Shown piece by piece: positions 45,385 through 56,573 of a DNA stretch of 64,000 nt. Numbering within the stretch: position 1 is the first letter of the stretch; every line of letters begins with the position of its first letter. The notes under the pieces were generated by a model. It was not told where the DNA came from. It made no database searches and saw only the letters and a program-made list of their open reading frames with translations. The position numbers were made by a program, and so were the translations under genes. The stretch is taken from positions 186,001 to 250,000 of the forward strand of contig JAIXMQ010000022.1 in the NCBI GenBank assembly GCA_025716855.1. Reading direction: 5' to 3'. The DNA comes from Pilaira anomala (taxonomy: Eukaryota > Mucoromycota > Mucoromycetes > Mucorales > Mucoraceae).

Positions 45385-46430
45385 ACGGGAAATACGGGAT
45401 TACCTATCATGTTGCCATCTTCTATTCATGCACCAAGAGGGTATTATAATCGAAGTGTAGATAATTTTAATTCTTTTCATATGCAACCCTATCAGTCACT
45501 TCCATCCATTACAAGCCAAGATCAATGTAAGTTTTTTTTTTTTTTTGTTTGTTTGTTTGTTTGTTTATATAAAAAGTCATTCGAAATTCTTATTATTATA
45601 TTTTAGTGCTTATGCGATCTCAACAACAACAACAACAAACGAATGGATTACAAAATAGTGGTAGTTGTAGTCCTGTACCTGGTGCAATTACAACAACAAC
45701 AGCAGCAGCAGAGCCTGCTGGTATACTTTCAAATGAAGAAAATGAAATGTATTTATTAAATAATCCATATGAATATCGTAATCGATTTAATTCGAGTAAT
45801 GCAGCAACGGGTAGTCATACTACTGCTAGTACATCTACGCCATCCTCCACGCAACAACAACCAACGAATTCATCTTATCATCTCTATTCGAATGAAAATG
45901 AAGCGTTTTCTTCTTCTTCTCCGTATGAGACACATACAAGTAGTCCTTATTTACAAAGTCATCATCATCATGGTCGTAAATCGATTGTGGATCCAAAAGA
46001 AGAAGAAAAAAGAAGTATTGATTTTCCTACAAGTCCACCACCTGAATCTTCTAGTGGTACAACGCATCATTCTTTAAAGTATAATGTGAGCTCTTCCCCT
46101 TATACGACTACGACTCCATCTTGGTCTGAATCTGATAATAATAGAAAATCACCACTAGGTAAAAAAAAAAAAAAAAAAAAAAAAAAAGTGTTTATATGAT
46201 GAATTTATGTATTCATTTTTTTTATTTAATTAGGTGCTTCTTCTTCTTCTTCTACTTCTTCTACTTCTCCACTTCGTACATCAGGAGGTCTTGTGATGGT
46301 ACCAGGACGTCATCCGTTGTCAAGTGAAATTGAAGATAAATCAAAAGGTCGTAAACGTCCACAAGAGAAATCTGGCATGTCTTCTATGCAACGTAAACGT
46401 GTGAAGCAAGAACCATGTCCTTCACCTTAG
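44371..46430 (+). CDS. APSES-domain transcription factor, StuA/Efg1/Sok2 type
   Basis: DNA-binding regulator of morphogenesis and development. Five exons, about 44371-44929, 45000-45132, 45213-45526, 45607-46158 and 46234-46430, give about 584 residues. A Gln run and Ser/His/Pro-rich low complexity precede the APSES domain (residues about 160-265): [75 protein letters not shown] and [13 protein letters not shown]. An Ala run (about 12 residues, near 45352-45385), Thr and Ser/Pro stretches and a Lys/Arg-rich tail follow ([20 protein letters not shown]), a possible nuclear localisation signal. No ankyrin repeats are present, which separates it from the Swi4/Mbp1 branch. A 3.7 kb non-coding region lies upstream. 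Confidence 0.93.
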
Positions 46431-46484
46431 ATTTTTATTTTTTTTTTTTTTTTATTATTTATTTATTGTTATTTATTTCCAAAC

Positions 46485-46520
<36 letters not shown>

Positions 46521-47503
46521 TTTTTTTTTAAAAAAAAAAATAAATTTCTTTTTTTTTTTAATAGTATATTTTTTTTTAACATTTAGAGAAAAAAAGCCTT
46601 TTTTTTTTTTTTTTTTTGCATGTAGTTTAAAGAAAAAAAGTGATGTATACATATTTCATTTACTTCTTGATATATAACATAAAGAAAACATCGTTTTTTT
46701 TTTTTGTGGCGCGGGTTTTAATAAAAAAACGGGTACACATACGTGTGTACAGATTAAAAAAAAAAAAAAAATAAGAAGACGCTTGAAAAAAAACAACAAT
46801 TTTATTATTTGTATAAAAATGGAAGCACAAGAAGTGAATAAAGATAGTGTCTGTAATCAAATGTGATCCATATCATTTAGCCGAGTACATAATTTAAAAT
46901 CACATTTCAAGCAACCCATTCGACCGCAAGACCATTTCAAGTTTAAGAGCGAGAGAGAGAGAGAGAGAGAAATATAAACTTTTAATTAAAATACTAATAT
47001 GTCCAAAAAAAAAAGAGGTGTACTACATGTCATTATTTATTTAGACGTCAACATTGGGTCTTAAAACAACATCGAAAAGTGACATACAGGTGAAAGACCT
47101 CATCCATGCGATCGTTTGTTTGCTAGATTGGATGCATTTTCAATAGAAGTTAACGTGCTGAAATGGGTCATCCTAAAAAGACGCCAACAACAACAGATTC
47201 ATTTTTCTCTTTACCTCAGCACCTTTAACAAAAGAAATTTCGGCTACATAACCATCGTATTATGCCACCACCACATTACCTTTCCCCCCCCCCCGATCAA
47301 TATGAAGGTCTTTAATAAACCAACAACCAATTTTTTCTCAATCGATGATGATCATCCTATGAGAAAAAAAGAACTTTGAAAATAGAGGTAATTTACACAA
47401 ACATTGTGTTTGGGAATTTATTTTTATTTTATTTACAGTCGAACGCATTGTTGGAAAATCAAATCATTCGAGAAAGACCCAAAATATATATATATATATA
47501 TTT
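46431..47503. other. intergenic region
   Basis: It contains CT repeats (about 46489-46515), a T-run joined to an A-run at about 46519-46541, GA repeats (about 46950-46968) and TA repeats near 47483-47500. The short frame at 47116-47379 has no coding character. No gene was recognised. Confidence 0.4.
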
Positions 47504-48297
47504 TTAAATAGGATTATAACCATCCGAATTTGAATCCATACTCATACAACCTCTTAATAAAGCATAACTGGCGATGGTAAAAGCAGCAAAAGAAACCCCA
47601 ATCATGGTCATGGCCGGACCTTGACTGGCGACCAAATGTGGATACTCTAAATTTAATTGTTCAATGGCATTTTGATACATGATAGAAGACAAGATAAGTA
47701 ATAATAAACTCAAGACGGCTGATCCAGAGGCTAAAAAACCTCTGGTATGAAACTCGTCTTGATAATTACTACAGATGCGTAAGATACAAAGTCCAAGTAA
47801 AGCAGCTGAACATAATAGACAAAGGACGGCGGCTGGATAGATCTTTGGATCATGTGCTGGTGACGGTGTCGCTTCTGGGTTCAGTTCTTCGTCTTGAGGT
47901 CGTGCGTCTAAAAAGAGTTCGGGATAGCTTGCATTCAACTGGTTTGAAATGGCAACATCTATATTTTTTTTTTTTTTTACTAATTAGTATATATATTTCC
48001 TTTTTGTTTTGTTCTTTTTTTTTTTTTTGTTTTACCAAACGGGACTACCATAACCTTTCTATCATTATAACAGTTTAAATTGACATCTTCTAAACAATAG
48101 CCTTGCCAACCATAATAAACTGCCACATTGGATCCATCAGTTAAAGGTGTGGCATTGGTCACTTTTGCAAAATAAAGTCCCCGACCACTTGGCCTTAAAC
48201 AACCTACTAGACATAACAATACAAGTACAAACCCCACAATAGAAAAGAAGAACCCTACTGTATTAAAAGGTCCTGGTCTTAATGAAGGTTTTTTCAT
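47504..48297 (-). CDS. four-TM membrane protein, Sur7/PalI-like
   Basis: Two exons, about 48036-48297 and 47504-47958, give about 238 residues. A first membrane segment (GFFFSIVGFVLVLLCLVGCL, about residues 15-34) is followed by an extracellular-type loop with Cys residues (WQGYCLEDVNLNC). Three further hydrophobic segments follow (PAAVLCLLCSAALLGLCIL; ASGSAVLSLLLLILSSIMY; TMIGVSFAAFTIASYALL), then a short polar tail. This topology matches the fungal SUR7/PalI (Rim9) family of plasma-membrane proteins, but the diagnostic motifs are weak, so the call is provisional. The ATG at 48297 was preferred over one further upstream that would add a Phe-run derived from a T-tract. Confidence 0.65.
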
Positions 48298-48415
48298 ATT
48301 GAGAGAGTTAAGTGTATCAAAAAAAAAAAAAGGGGGGAGGAAAAAAAAAAAAAGAAAAAAAAAGAGAAATTCGGAAACCAAAAATAATGTAAAATTCTAA
48401 TTTTTAATCAAAGTT

Positions 48416-51400
48416 TTATTGTGTCTTGTTCTTGTTCTTTTCAATCAAAGTAGGAGGAGAAATCCAAGTACGTGTGATGAATTTTAAGACTTCATCAATA
48501 ATAATTACAGGTAATGAAATCCATAAAACGGCCATCCATTCCTCTGTATTCAATGGAATAATCACGAATAATTTGGTAAAGAAAGGAACATATAAAATCA
48601 TGAAATGTAAAGCCATAGATAACACAATGGATAATACAAGATAAGGATTTGCCCATAAAGGTAAAGTTAACAAAGATTCATTTTCACTCAAACTAAAAAA
48701 AAAAAAAAAAAATTGCATATATTAGTTAAAAACACACACACACACACACGGCTTCTATTTTACCTGTTCATGGCATTCAACATTTCAATCACTACCAAGA
48801 TAGATAAACTCATAGTAGTAGCTTTCATCGACATGGCATTACTAAACATTTCACAACCAATCTCAGGGAATAAGGTAGAGCAGCTATGGAAATGAGATAA
48901 TTGATAATAAGAAATTTGAGGACCACCCGTGTAATACATAAACCACCAAACATAACCAAATACAGTAGCAATACCAACATAAGTACCAATAATCATATAT
49001 CTAAAGAATAACCAACCACCTACAAGCGGTTCCTTTGAGCTACGAGGAGGACGTCTCATGATATCATGATCAGGAGGGTTGAAACCAAGTGCAGTCGCTG
49101 GAAGACCATCCGTCACTAAGTTCACCCAAAGCAATTGAACAGGAATCAAGGCCTCGGGTAACCCCAAAAGCACGGTCAAGAAGATCGAAACGACTTCACC
49201 AATATTAGAAGAAATCAGATACCGAATGAACTGCTTTGTATTGTTATAGATACTACGACCTTCTTCCACAGCCTTTTCGATGGTAGCAAAGTTATCATCG
49301 GCCAAGACCATATCAGCAGCCAATTTAGCTACATCGGTACCGGAACCCATGGCAATACCAATATCGGCTTTCTTTAAAGCGGGTGCATCGTTCACACCGT
49401 CACCGGTCATGGCAACGATTTCACCAATGGACTTTAAGAGATCGACTAATTCTTGTTTATGAGAGGGTTCAGTACGAGTAAAGAGACTGGCCCGTTTCAC
49501 GGCCTGAATCTTTTCGGGTACGGAGAGTGCATCGAATTCACGTCCAGTATAACTCTTTCCGGTTAAATCTTCGTCCAAGTCAAATACACCAATTTGTCTA
49601 CAAATGGATTCGGCCGTGTTCTTGTTATCACCCGTGATGACAATGACACGAATACCGGCCGTCTTACACTCTAAAATCGAATCGGCAACCTCGGGACGAG
49701 GAGGATCCATCATACCGACCAGGCCGACAAAGGTCATGTTTTGTTCATATAAACCAAACTTGGATTGATCACGTAAATTGAATTGACTGGGATCGATGTT
49801 TTCAAGCTTGGCTAAACCAATACAACGTAAAGACATCCCTTGACCATACTCTAATACCTTTTGATGTAACTCTTGTCGAATTTCGGCGGTGATGGGGACA
49901 GGTTCAGAGGATTGAGATAAACGAACATAACTACAGCGTTCCAAAATTGATTCGGGAGCACCCTTGACTAACAAAGTCTTGTGATCTACAATCACAGACA
50001 TCGATTTACGATCACGGGTGAATTCTAAGGTGGCGGTACGTTGACATGCTTGAGCATAATAATCGTTACAGGCAGTGGCGCGTTGTGCTTTTGAAAGTGA
50101 TTGTAAATTTCCGTTGAATCCAGGATCGACTGTACCGAATTTCTCGACCAGGACTTGTAAAGCGGCTTCGGTTGGTTCACCAATACATGCATAACTGTCG
50201 GTTGCTTCATCGTAGGCGATACGAGCATCGTTACAGAGAGAACAGATCATGGCAATATCATGTAATACAGAATCCTTGACAGGGGGGGTCACGGGTAATC
50301 CATGACTTGTCTTCACAGTGCCTCTGGGTTCATAACTGGTACCATCAATACATAATTCGGTTAAATCGCCGGATCCATTTGAAACTAAAGCAACTCTTGC
50401 AACACTCATCTGGTTTGTGGTCAAGGTACCTGTCTTATCCGAGCAAATGACGGAGGTACAGCCTAAAGTCTCTACACTGGGTAAACTACGTACGATAGCA
50501 CCTCGTTTGGCCATCTTTTTAGTACCTAATGCAAGACAAGCGGTAATGACAGCGGCTAAACCTTCCGGAATGGCAGCGACAGCTAATGCAACAGCGATTT
50601 TAAAGTAATAGACAGCGCCTCCTAACCAACCTTTATGAGAAGGATGATTGAAGTTTCGAATGTTGACGATCCAGACCAAGATACAGATGACGGTAATGAC
50701 TTTCGCCAACATGTCACCAAAATCATCTAATTTACGTTTTAAAGGGGTCTTTTCCGAGATTTGAGAAGAGATGGAAGTATGGATATCACCAATGGCGGTT
50801 GAGACACCTGTCTTGACCACGATGGCTCTACCTTTCCCGATGACACAGGTTGTACCAGAGAATAACATGTTGGTTTGATCTTGTCTGACAGCGTTTGGGT
50901 CATGGATCGGGTCGACTTGTTTTTCTACACTGACGGATTCACCCGTTAAAAGGGCTTGATCGACACGGAATACACTTGTGGCGATAGAAAGGATACGAGC
51001 ATCTGCAGGAATTTTATCGCCTACGGCTAAATCGATAATATCGCCTGGTACAAGTAATTCAGATCTTAATTTACGTAAGACGCCGTTCTCTCGAATCACT
51101 TTGGCTTCATCGGGAGAGTATTCCTTTAAGGCATCAATGGCTTTTTCAGCACTGGATTCTTGAAGGACACCCACGGTGGCGTTGGCAATAAGGATAATTA
51201 GGATGACCATGGGTTCAACAAATGCAGTCGCACTGTCCTCATCTTCGAACATGGCAAGTACGAAAGAAACAATGGCTGCACCTAATAAGATCAAGACTAA
51301 CTGATCTTGAAACTGTTCCAAGATGAGTTTATATAATGGGGTTGACTCTTCTTCGGGTAACTCTGAAGAAACAAAAAAACAAATTATGAGTTATTGGTAT

Positions 51401-51553
51401 AGATATATATATAAAAAAAAAAAAGCACAAAATACCATTTTTTCCGAATTTCTCTTGTTGTTGCTTCACTTGTGAAGCGTTTAAACCTTTTGAGCTATCA
51501 ACTTGAAAAAACTCACACACCTCTTCTGGTGTCTTGACAAACGAATTGTCCAT
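48416..51553 (-). CDS. SERCA-type Ca2+-transporting P-type ATPase
   Basis: Pumps Ca2+ into the ER/Golgi lumen at the cost of ATP. Three exons, about 51436-51553, 48764-51362 and 48416-48692, give about 997 residues, the typical SERCA length. Seen in order are [20 protein letters not shown] (M1/M2 region), [31 protein letters not shown] (M4), [13 protein letters not shown] (phosphorylated Asp), the KGAPE nucleotide site, [36 protein letters not shown] and [21 protein letters not shown] (M5). Then come [20 protein letters not shown] (M6) and a last exon [18 protein letters not shown]. The C-terminus KNKTQ fits a K-x-K-x-x ER-retrieval signal. In M4 the usual PEGLP reads PEGLA. Vacuolar PMC1-type pumps are excluded by the sequence and length. 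Confidence 0.96.
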
Positions 51554-51987
51554 ACGAGGTTTTCTTTTTTATATATATATATGTATATAAGTAAATAGAT
51601 ACAAAAGAAAAGAAAAAAAACTTAATTAAAAAACGCACTAAATAAATGCTTTGTTATTTTTTTTTTTTTTTTTTTTACAACTCAGTGTAATTCGGTTATG
51701 TACAGCCACGTACGCATACTTGTTTTATTGGCTATTTATTTATTTATAACCCAATAAGGGTAATTTATAAAACGATTTTTGTTGTGCCACACATTCAAAT
51801 GACTAATCAAAGGTATCTTTGTACATTTTTACTTGAAGGTTTGTCAATTTGATTTGAACTCTTTTTTTTTTTTTTTCATCACATCTAATAACTCTCTACA
51901 CTTTCTTTCATTGTGTTTACAATTTTTGCAAAAGAAAGAAATTAATATTGCATAAAAAGCAAGGAATGTTGTGATAATAATCATCTT

Positions 51988-52019
<32 letters not shown>
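51554..52019. other. upstream region of the Ca2+-ATPase gene
   Basis: AT-rich, with T-runs (about 51658-51676, 51862-51876) and a CT-repeat tract at about 51994-52018. No gene was recognised. Confidence 0.4.
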
Positions 52020-52022
<3 letters not shown>

Positions 52023-52640
52023 AGTAGTGCGTCTTACACTGGTTACCTTAGTAGCAGCAGCGGAACCACTACTGGCGCTGTAACAGCCGCCCGCCGTTCT
52101 CTGGTTGTTCAGCAACAACAGTAGAAGCCTAAAATACATCGATTCAAATTATTAATGGATGTTTTAAAAATAAATACAATATATAATACTTACTATTCTT
52201 CTTCTTCTTGCTGTTTGGCGTATACATCTTTCATAGATTCTTGCAACAAAAGATTAGATTGCCCATTGTTTGTTGCATTTGTATATGAGAAACCCATATA
52301 ATGCTTACCTCCTCTTGAATATATACAGAACCTATCGCTGGTACTATACGTTGGTCGTGTGTTTTGTTTTATTTTCAGTATAAAAATTATTACCATGAAG
52401 ACCAGCAATCAGTTTTTTTTTTTGTTCTTGCTGAGAGGTATCGAAAGGAACAGTAGTGCTGCTGGAGACGATAATACGATTATTCCAGTAGTTCCTCTGA
52501 AGAATGTGCCTGGAAGGCCACCAGAATATGCTGTAATTAGTTGTAACATTCAACGACAAGTCGGACTGATACAGACTTCTTCCGTTATTAATTCGTTTGA
52601 GCATGAAGTTGTCTCACCCTGTCTGTTAATTTTTTGATAA
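52020..52640 (-). pseudogene. possible decayed multi-exon gene
   Basis: Several short coding-like pieces occur on the minus strand with plausible splice signals but no continuous frame. Examples are NYWNNRIIVSSSTTVPFDTS (about 52446-52505), a GTAATA...TATAG interval near 52345-52395, QESMKDVYAKQQEEE (about 52196-52240) and, after a GTAAGT...TTTTAG interval, STVVAEQPENGG (about 52095-52130). Every joint tried ran into a stop. It may be a dead gene or chance in a more GC-rich patch. Confidence 0.2.
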
Positions 52641-54148
52641 CAATACAAAATAAACTGCTGGTCAGTTGAGTTACATTCAGTATTAATGCTTATGCTGTTT
52701 CCCTTTGGGGAGACACAATTGGGGACGCAGTGAGGGGACGCACTTTTTTTTTTGATTGCGTCCCCCCCCCCCAGCCAAAAAAAAAAAAAAAAAAAAAATC
52801 AGGGACACACTACTGATAATTCGAACGAAATCTGTGCACTTTAAAAAATAAAAATTAAAAAAAGGAACATAATGAACAGTTTCAAATTTTTTGAAATGTT
52901 ACCTTTTTTGATAATAACCGTACGGGATTCTCTTAAATAGAGATGTATTTCTACAAAGAAAAAAAAAAGTTTCCTACTAGATACAAAGTTTATTAACACA
53001 AATGAAATAAAAAAAAAACCATTTAATATTACTTTTTTAAAAAAAGAAAAGCGTATTTCTATTATGGCCGTGATCAAATCGATGTTGTGCGAAAAAGTAG
53101 CTGTGAGTAAAATAAATTACATTGAGCAAATACTTTTACATACCACTGTAAGTCAGACACGCAAATAAGCAAGCAGTTTAACTGTAGGAGAGTTGTATCA
53201 TATTAAATAAGATATATGTTAATAATAATAATAATAAAAAAAAAAGAATTGTTACAATAAATGTAAACTTTGTCAAGTTATCTTATCAAAAAAAAAAGGA
53301 CAAGGCTACTGACTGATGAAAAAGAGATTATTAGGTATTTGTTAACATCAATCTCCTTTTAGGTTAATTATCAGGTACAGCAGCAGCCAGTTGTATTACC
53401 TTGGTTGATCTTCAGGAACAAGTTTATCCATGATAAGCAACATGATGGGCAACTGATGAAGGTAGAAACCTAGGTCAGGTTTAACTATTATTCATGTAAC
53501 GCATCTTTAATTACTATTTTATTACTACACATACTAAGATGCTTTTTGTATCATCTAACAAAGTTTAGTTTTATTTTTTCAGTCTGATTATTTAACCTCT
53601 GTTATGTTTCTGTTGCATTTTATTTTCATTTTTGTTCTATCTCATTAATAACAGTTCTGAAAGTGAAAAAAAAAGGGGGGGGGGAATTGATGATAGTAAT
53701 AAAGAAAAGGGAACTGGGATTATTAAATGCCATTAAACTAATAGTAATCTTGCAGATGTAATGAAACAATTTTTAGTGATCGTGATTTGATTCCCAATCC
53801 TGCAAAATACGATGGTACTTATGGATACCAATATTATTGAAGTTTGGATTCTTCGCAGTACATATATTGAAGATTATCAAAAATTCCATGGGTATTATTC
53901 AGAACAAACATGAATGTATGTCAGGTTTTTATAATAGTTTTTGGTTTATGACCCTGATCCACATAGTTATTTTATATTATTAATAAATCAGTCAGTTTTT
54001 TTTTGTTTAATTATTTTACTTCTTATTTACTACTTTACTTATTTCAAGCAATCAGCCAATAAGGATTGTTTACTCACGTGACTATCACGTGACGCGCAAA
54101 ATGTACACATTTGTGTCATTATAAACGTCAAAATTGACGAAAATAAGA
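52641..54148. other. gene-free region with a small GC-rich inverted repeat
   Basis: GGGGACGCA (52734-52742) and TGCGTCCCC (52757-52765) form a 9 bp inverted repeat around a T-run. A further GGGGACGCA copy lies at 52721-52729, an A-run of 22 follows, and GGGACACAC at 52802-52810 is related. ATA/AAT repeats lie near 53220-53235. No coding region was recognised; short protein-like stretches near 53770-53850 are too fragmentary. Confidence 0.4.
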
Positions 54149-54222
54149 GCTCGCTTAGCTCAGTTGGTTAGAGCGTGGTGCTAATAACGCCAAGGTCAAC
54201 AGTTCGACCCTGTTAGTGAGCA
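54149..54222 (+). tRNA. tRNA-Ile (anticodon AAU)
   Basis: A 74 nt cloverleaf without intron. The acceptor stem GCTCGCT/AGTGAGC pairs over 7 bp (one G-T), with discriminator A. The D-loop is TTAGCTCAGTTGGTTAGAGC, the anticodon loop CTAATAA gives AAU, and the T arm is CAACAGTTCGACCCTGTT with the B-box GTTCGA. A T-run starting about 10 bp after the gene (54234-54240) fits RNA polymerase III termination. CCA is not encoded. The 3' end matches the primer-binding site at 17052-17061. Confidence 0.95.
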
Positions 54223-55970
54223 ATCAAAAAACATTTTTTTTGGTCTTTGTCGGTTCTATTTTTTTTGTCGATTTTCGTAATTCTAATAGACAGAACTTAT
54301 AATAAATAAAATATAGTAGTTAAAAGATGATCTTTATTGATTTGTTTTTTTGGAATTATTTTGTATCTGGTACACTGCTCATTTAATTTTAGTTGTGACA
54401 GCATAGCTTTTTGTAGAAAATAGAATTAAGCGTCAATTGTAAATAAAAAACCATCTATTTTTTTTTTTTAATAAATTATTTTGGATCAGCATTAATAACT
54501 ATTGTTGTAAAGTAAAAACGTTAAGTTTGTTGAAATACGATGCTTTACTCATTCTTATTTCCTTTAGAAATCTCTATCATTCATCAAAGGCTTATTAGAA
54601 AGATAAACGTCTAGCTTTCGTCACCGATTTTAGAGGACGGTTCTTCTGCCTTTATCGAAGAAGAGATGGTTTTTTTTTTTTTTTTCCTTTCTAACTTCTT
54701 TCTAAGCGTTTTAGGTAAAACAAAAAAAGAGACCTTTAGTATAATCTTTACATTTGTTTCTCAATTTCCTACATAATTTATGCTTTTTATTACCGCTAAT
54801 AATAAGAGGTTGCAAGCTTTTCATGTAGTGAAGATTTGATATATTTTTATATCTGATTTTTTATTAGAGTTTCTCAATGAGTAATTTAAGTTGGGTTTCA
54901 TGAAAACTCATTAACCTTTGAATAATATTCCAGTTTTTTTTTTGGTTTGTTTCTTCTTATAAAAGAAAAATGGAGAAAGTACTCCTATATAATTGCTTTA
55001 ATGACATATATTTATTTTGACATGACGCATGGTTTGAGCTAAACTTAGATTTGACCTTCATTTTTGAAGATCCAACCTATTTTAAAAATCAAATAAATCA
55101 ACTTGTTTTAACCCAAGTTAGTCTGAACACCCTTTTAGTTAACAAAAAGTAACTGTTGGATGAAGAATATGTTATTGTAAACAACAGTGCAGAAAATAGT
55201 TGTAGCACCGGTTTTAATCTCTTTCATTTCCGGGTGTAACATTAAATGAAAAGTATAAATTGACTCTTTAATAAAAAAAACCTGTGTGGCAGTTGTATAA
55301 TGATATTTTTAATAGCCCTTATTCTCTACTAAATTAGACTTTTCTAAAGGAACGAATTGGATTCCTATTTCTAACTTACATGTGCATAAAAGAAGTCTTT
55401 CTTTTTTTTTTTGTTACATGTTGAAGTAAATGATAAACGATGATCTGCATATACTTGATCAATTCTGGATTTAACATTTTACTATACGAATCACATTGTT
55501 TCATTTTTCTTCTGAGTCAAATAACTTTAAATGAAAAAAAAAAGGCTTAATCTATGGAAGAGGAGTTTGCTACTAGATTCCAAATCTCACTTCCCCTTCT
55601 CAAAATACAAAAGACTTTGAGATATATATGTAAGGCAGTTGAAAATATGAGTGATAATTTTCTAACCATAAAAATAAATTACCACAATATGTCATCAATA
55701 AAATATAGTAATAACTAAGAGCGTCGTATATTAAAGTTTAATAACTGCAGTAAAGAAAAAAAAAAAAAAAAAAAACTCCCCCTTCTTTCCATACTGGCAA
55801 GTTGTTTGTATCACAAGGCAAAATTTGTTATTGAGTAACTCTAAAAACGGATGTCATCAAGCGGGAAATTACCCTTTTCGCACTAAAAAAAAAAAAACTT
55901 TTATCCATTTAATCCTTCTCTTTTTTTCTCTCTTTTTTAATACATATAATACAGAATAGAAACAGAAGGA
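54223..55970. other. gene-free region upstream of the 5-phosphatase gene
   Basis: 1.75 kb of AT-rich sequence with several T- and A-runs (about 54671-54685, 55756-55775). No coding frame, repeat or RNA was recognised. The part nearest 55971 is a T-rich leader. Confidence 0.45.
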
Positions 55971-56540
55971 ATGGACTCACAGCAAGACGATGAGCAAAAT
56001 TCTTTTCAAGCCTTAAAGAATAAATGGGCGCAACAAGAGAATGTGATAAAACCTACTACAACAAATACAACTGTCATATCACCGCCACCTATTCCACCTA
56101 AACCCGTTTTGTTTAAAAAAGAAGAACTTCCAGAAGAGGCAGAAGCAGAGGAAGAACATGCTCATGTATCATTATTAGCACAACAATTTAATAAACTCGA
56201 TGTACACAGTCCCGGAAATTTCTCTTCCTCACCATCATCGCCTACAACCATCAAAAAAGCACCACCACCAACAGCAAGTTCATCCTCATCGATTGTATCT
56301 CCTACATCAACAAACGCACCACAATTTTTATACCAAGATATGGATCCATTTACTGTTCCTGATTCAGAATCCAGTGATGGAGATAGTGATGAAGAAGATG
56401 AAGAAGATACATATCTTGATCATCATCATCATTCTCGACTTGGAACAACTGTCAAAGAAGGGGATACTAGTTTAATCGAACAAGTTCAAAAAGCACATTT
56501 ACAATATACAAAATTAGAAGAATCACGTTTTATTGGAACA

Positions 56541-56573
<33 letters not shown>

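Noticed and set aside
47116..47379. 87-residue plus-strand frame
   Set aside because: No motif, no homologous pattern and no splice or leader features; likely chance.
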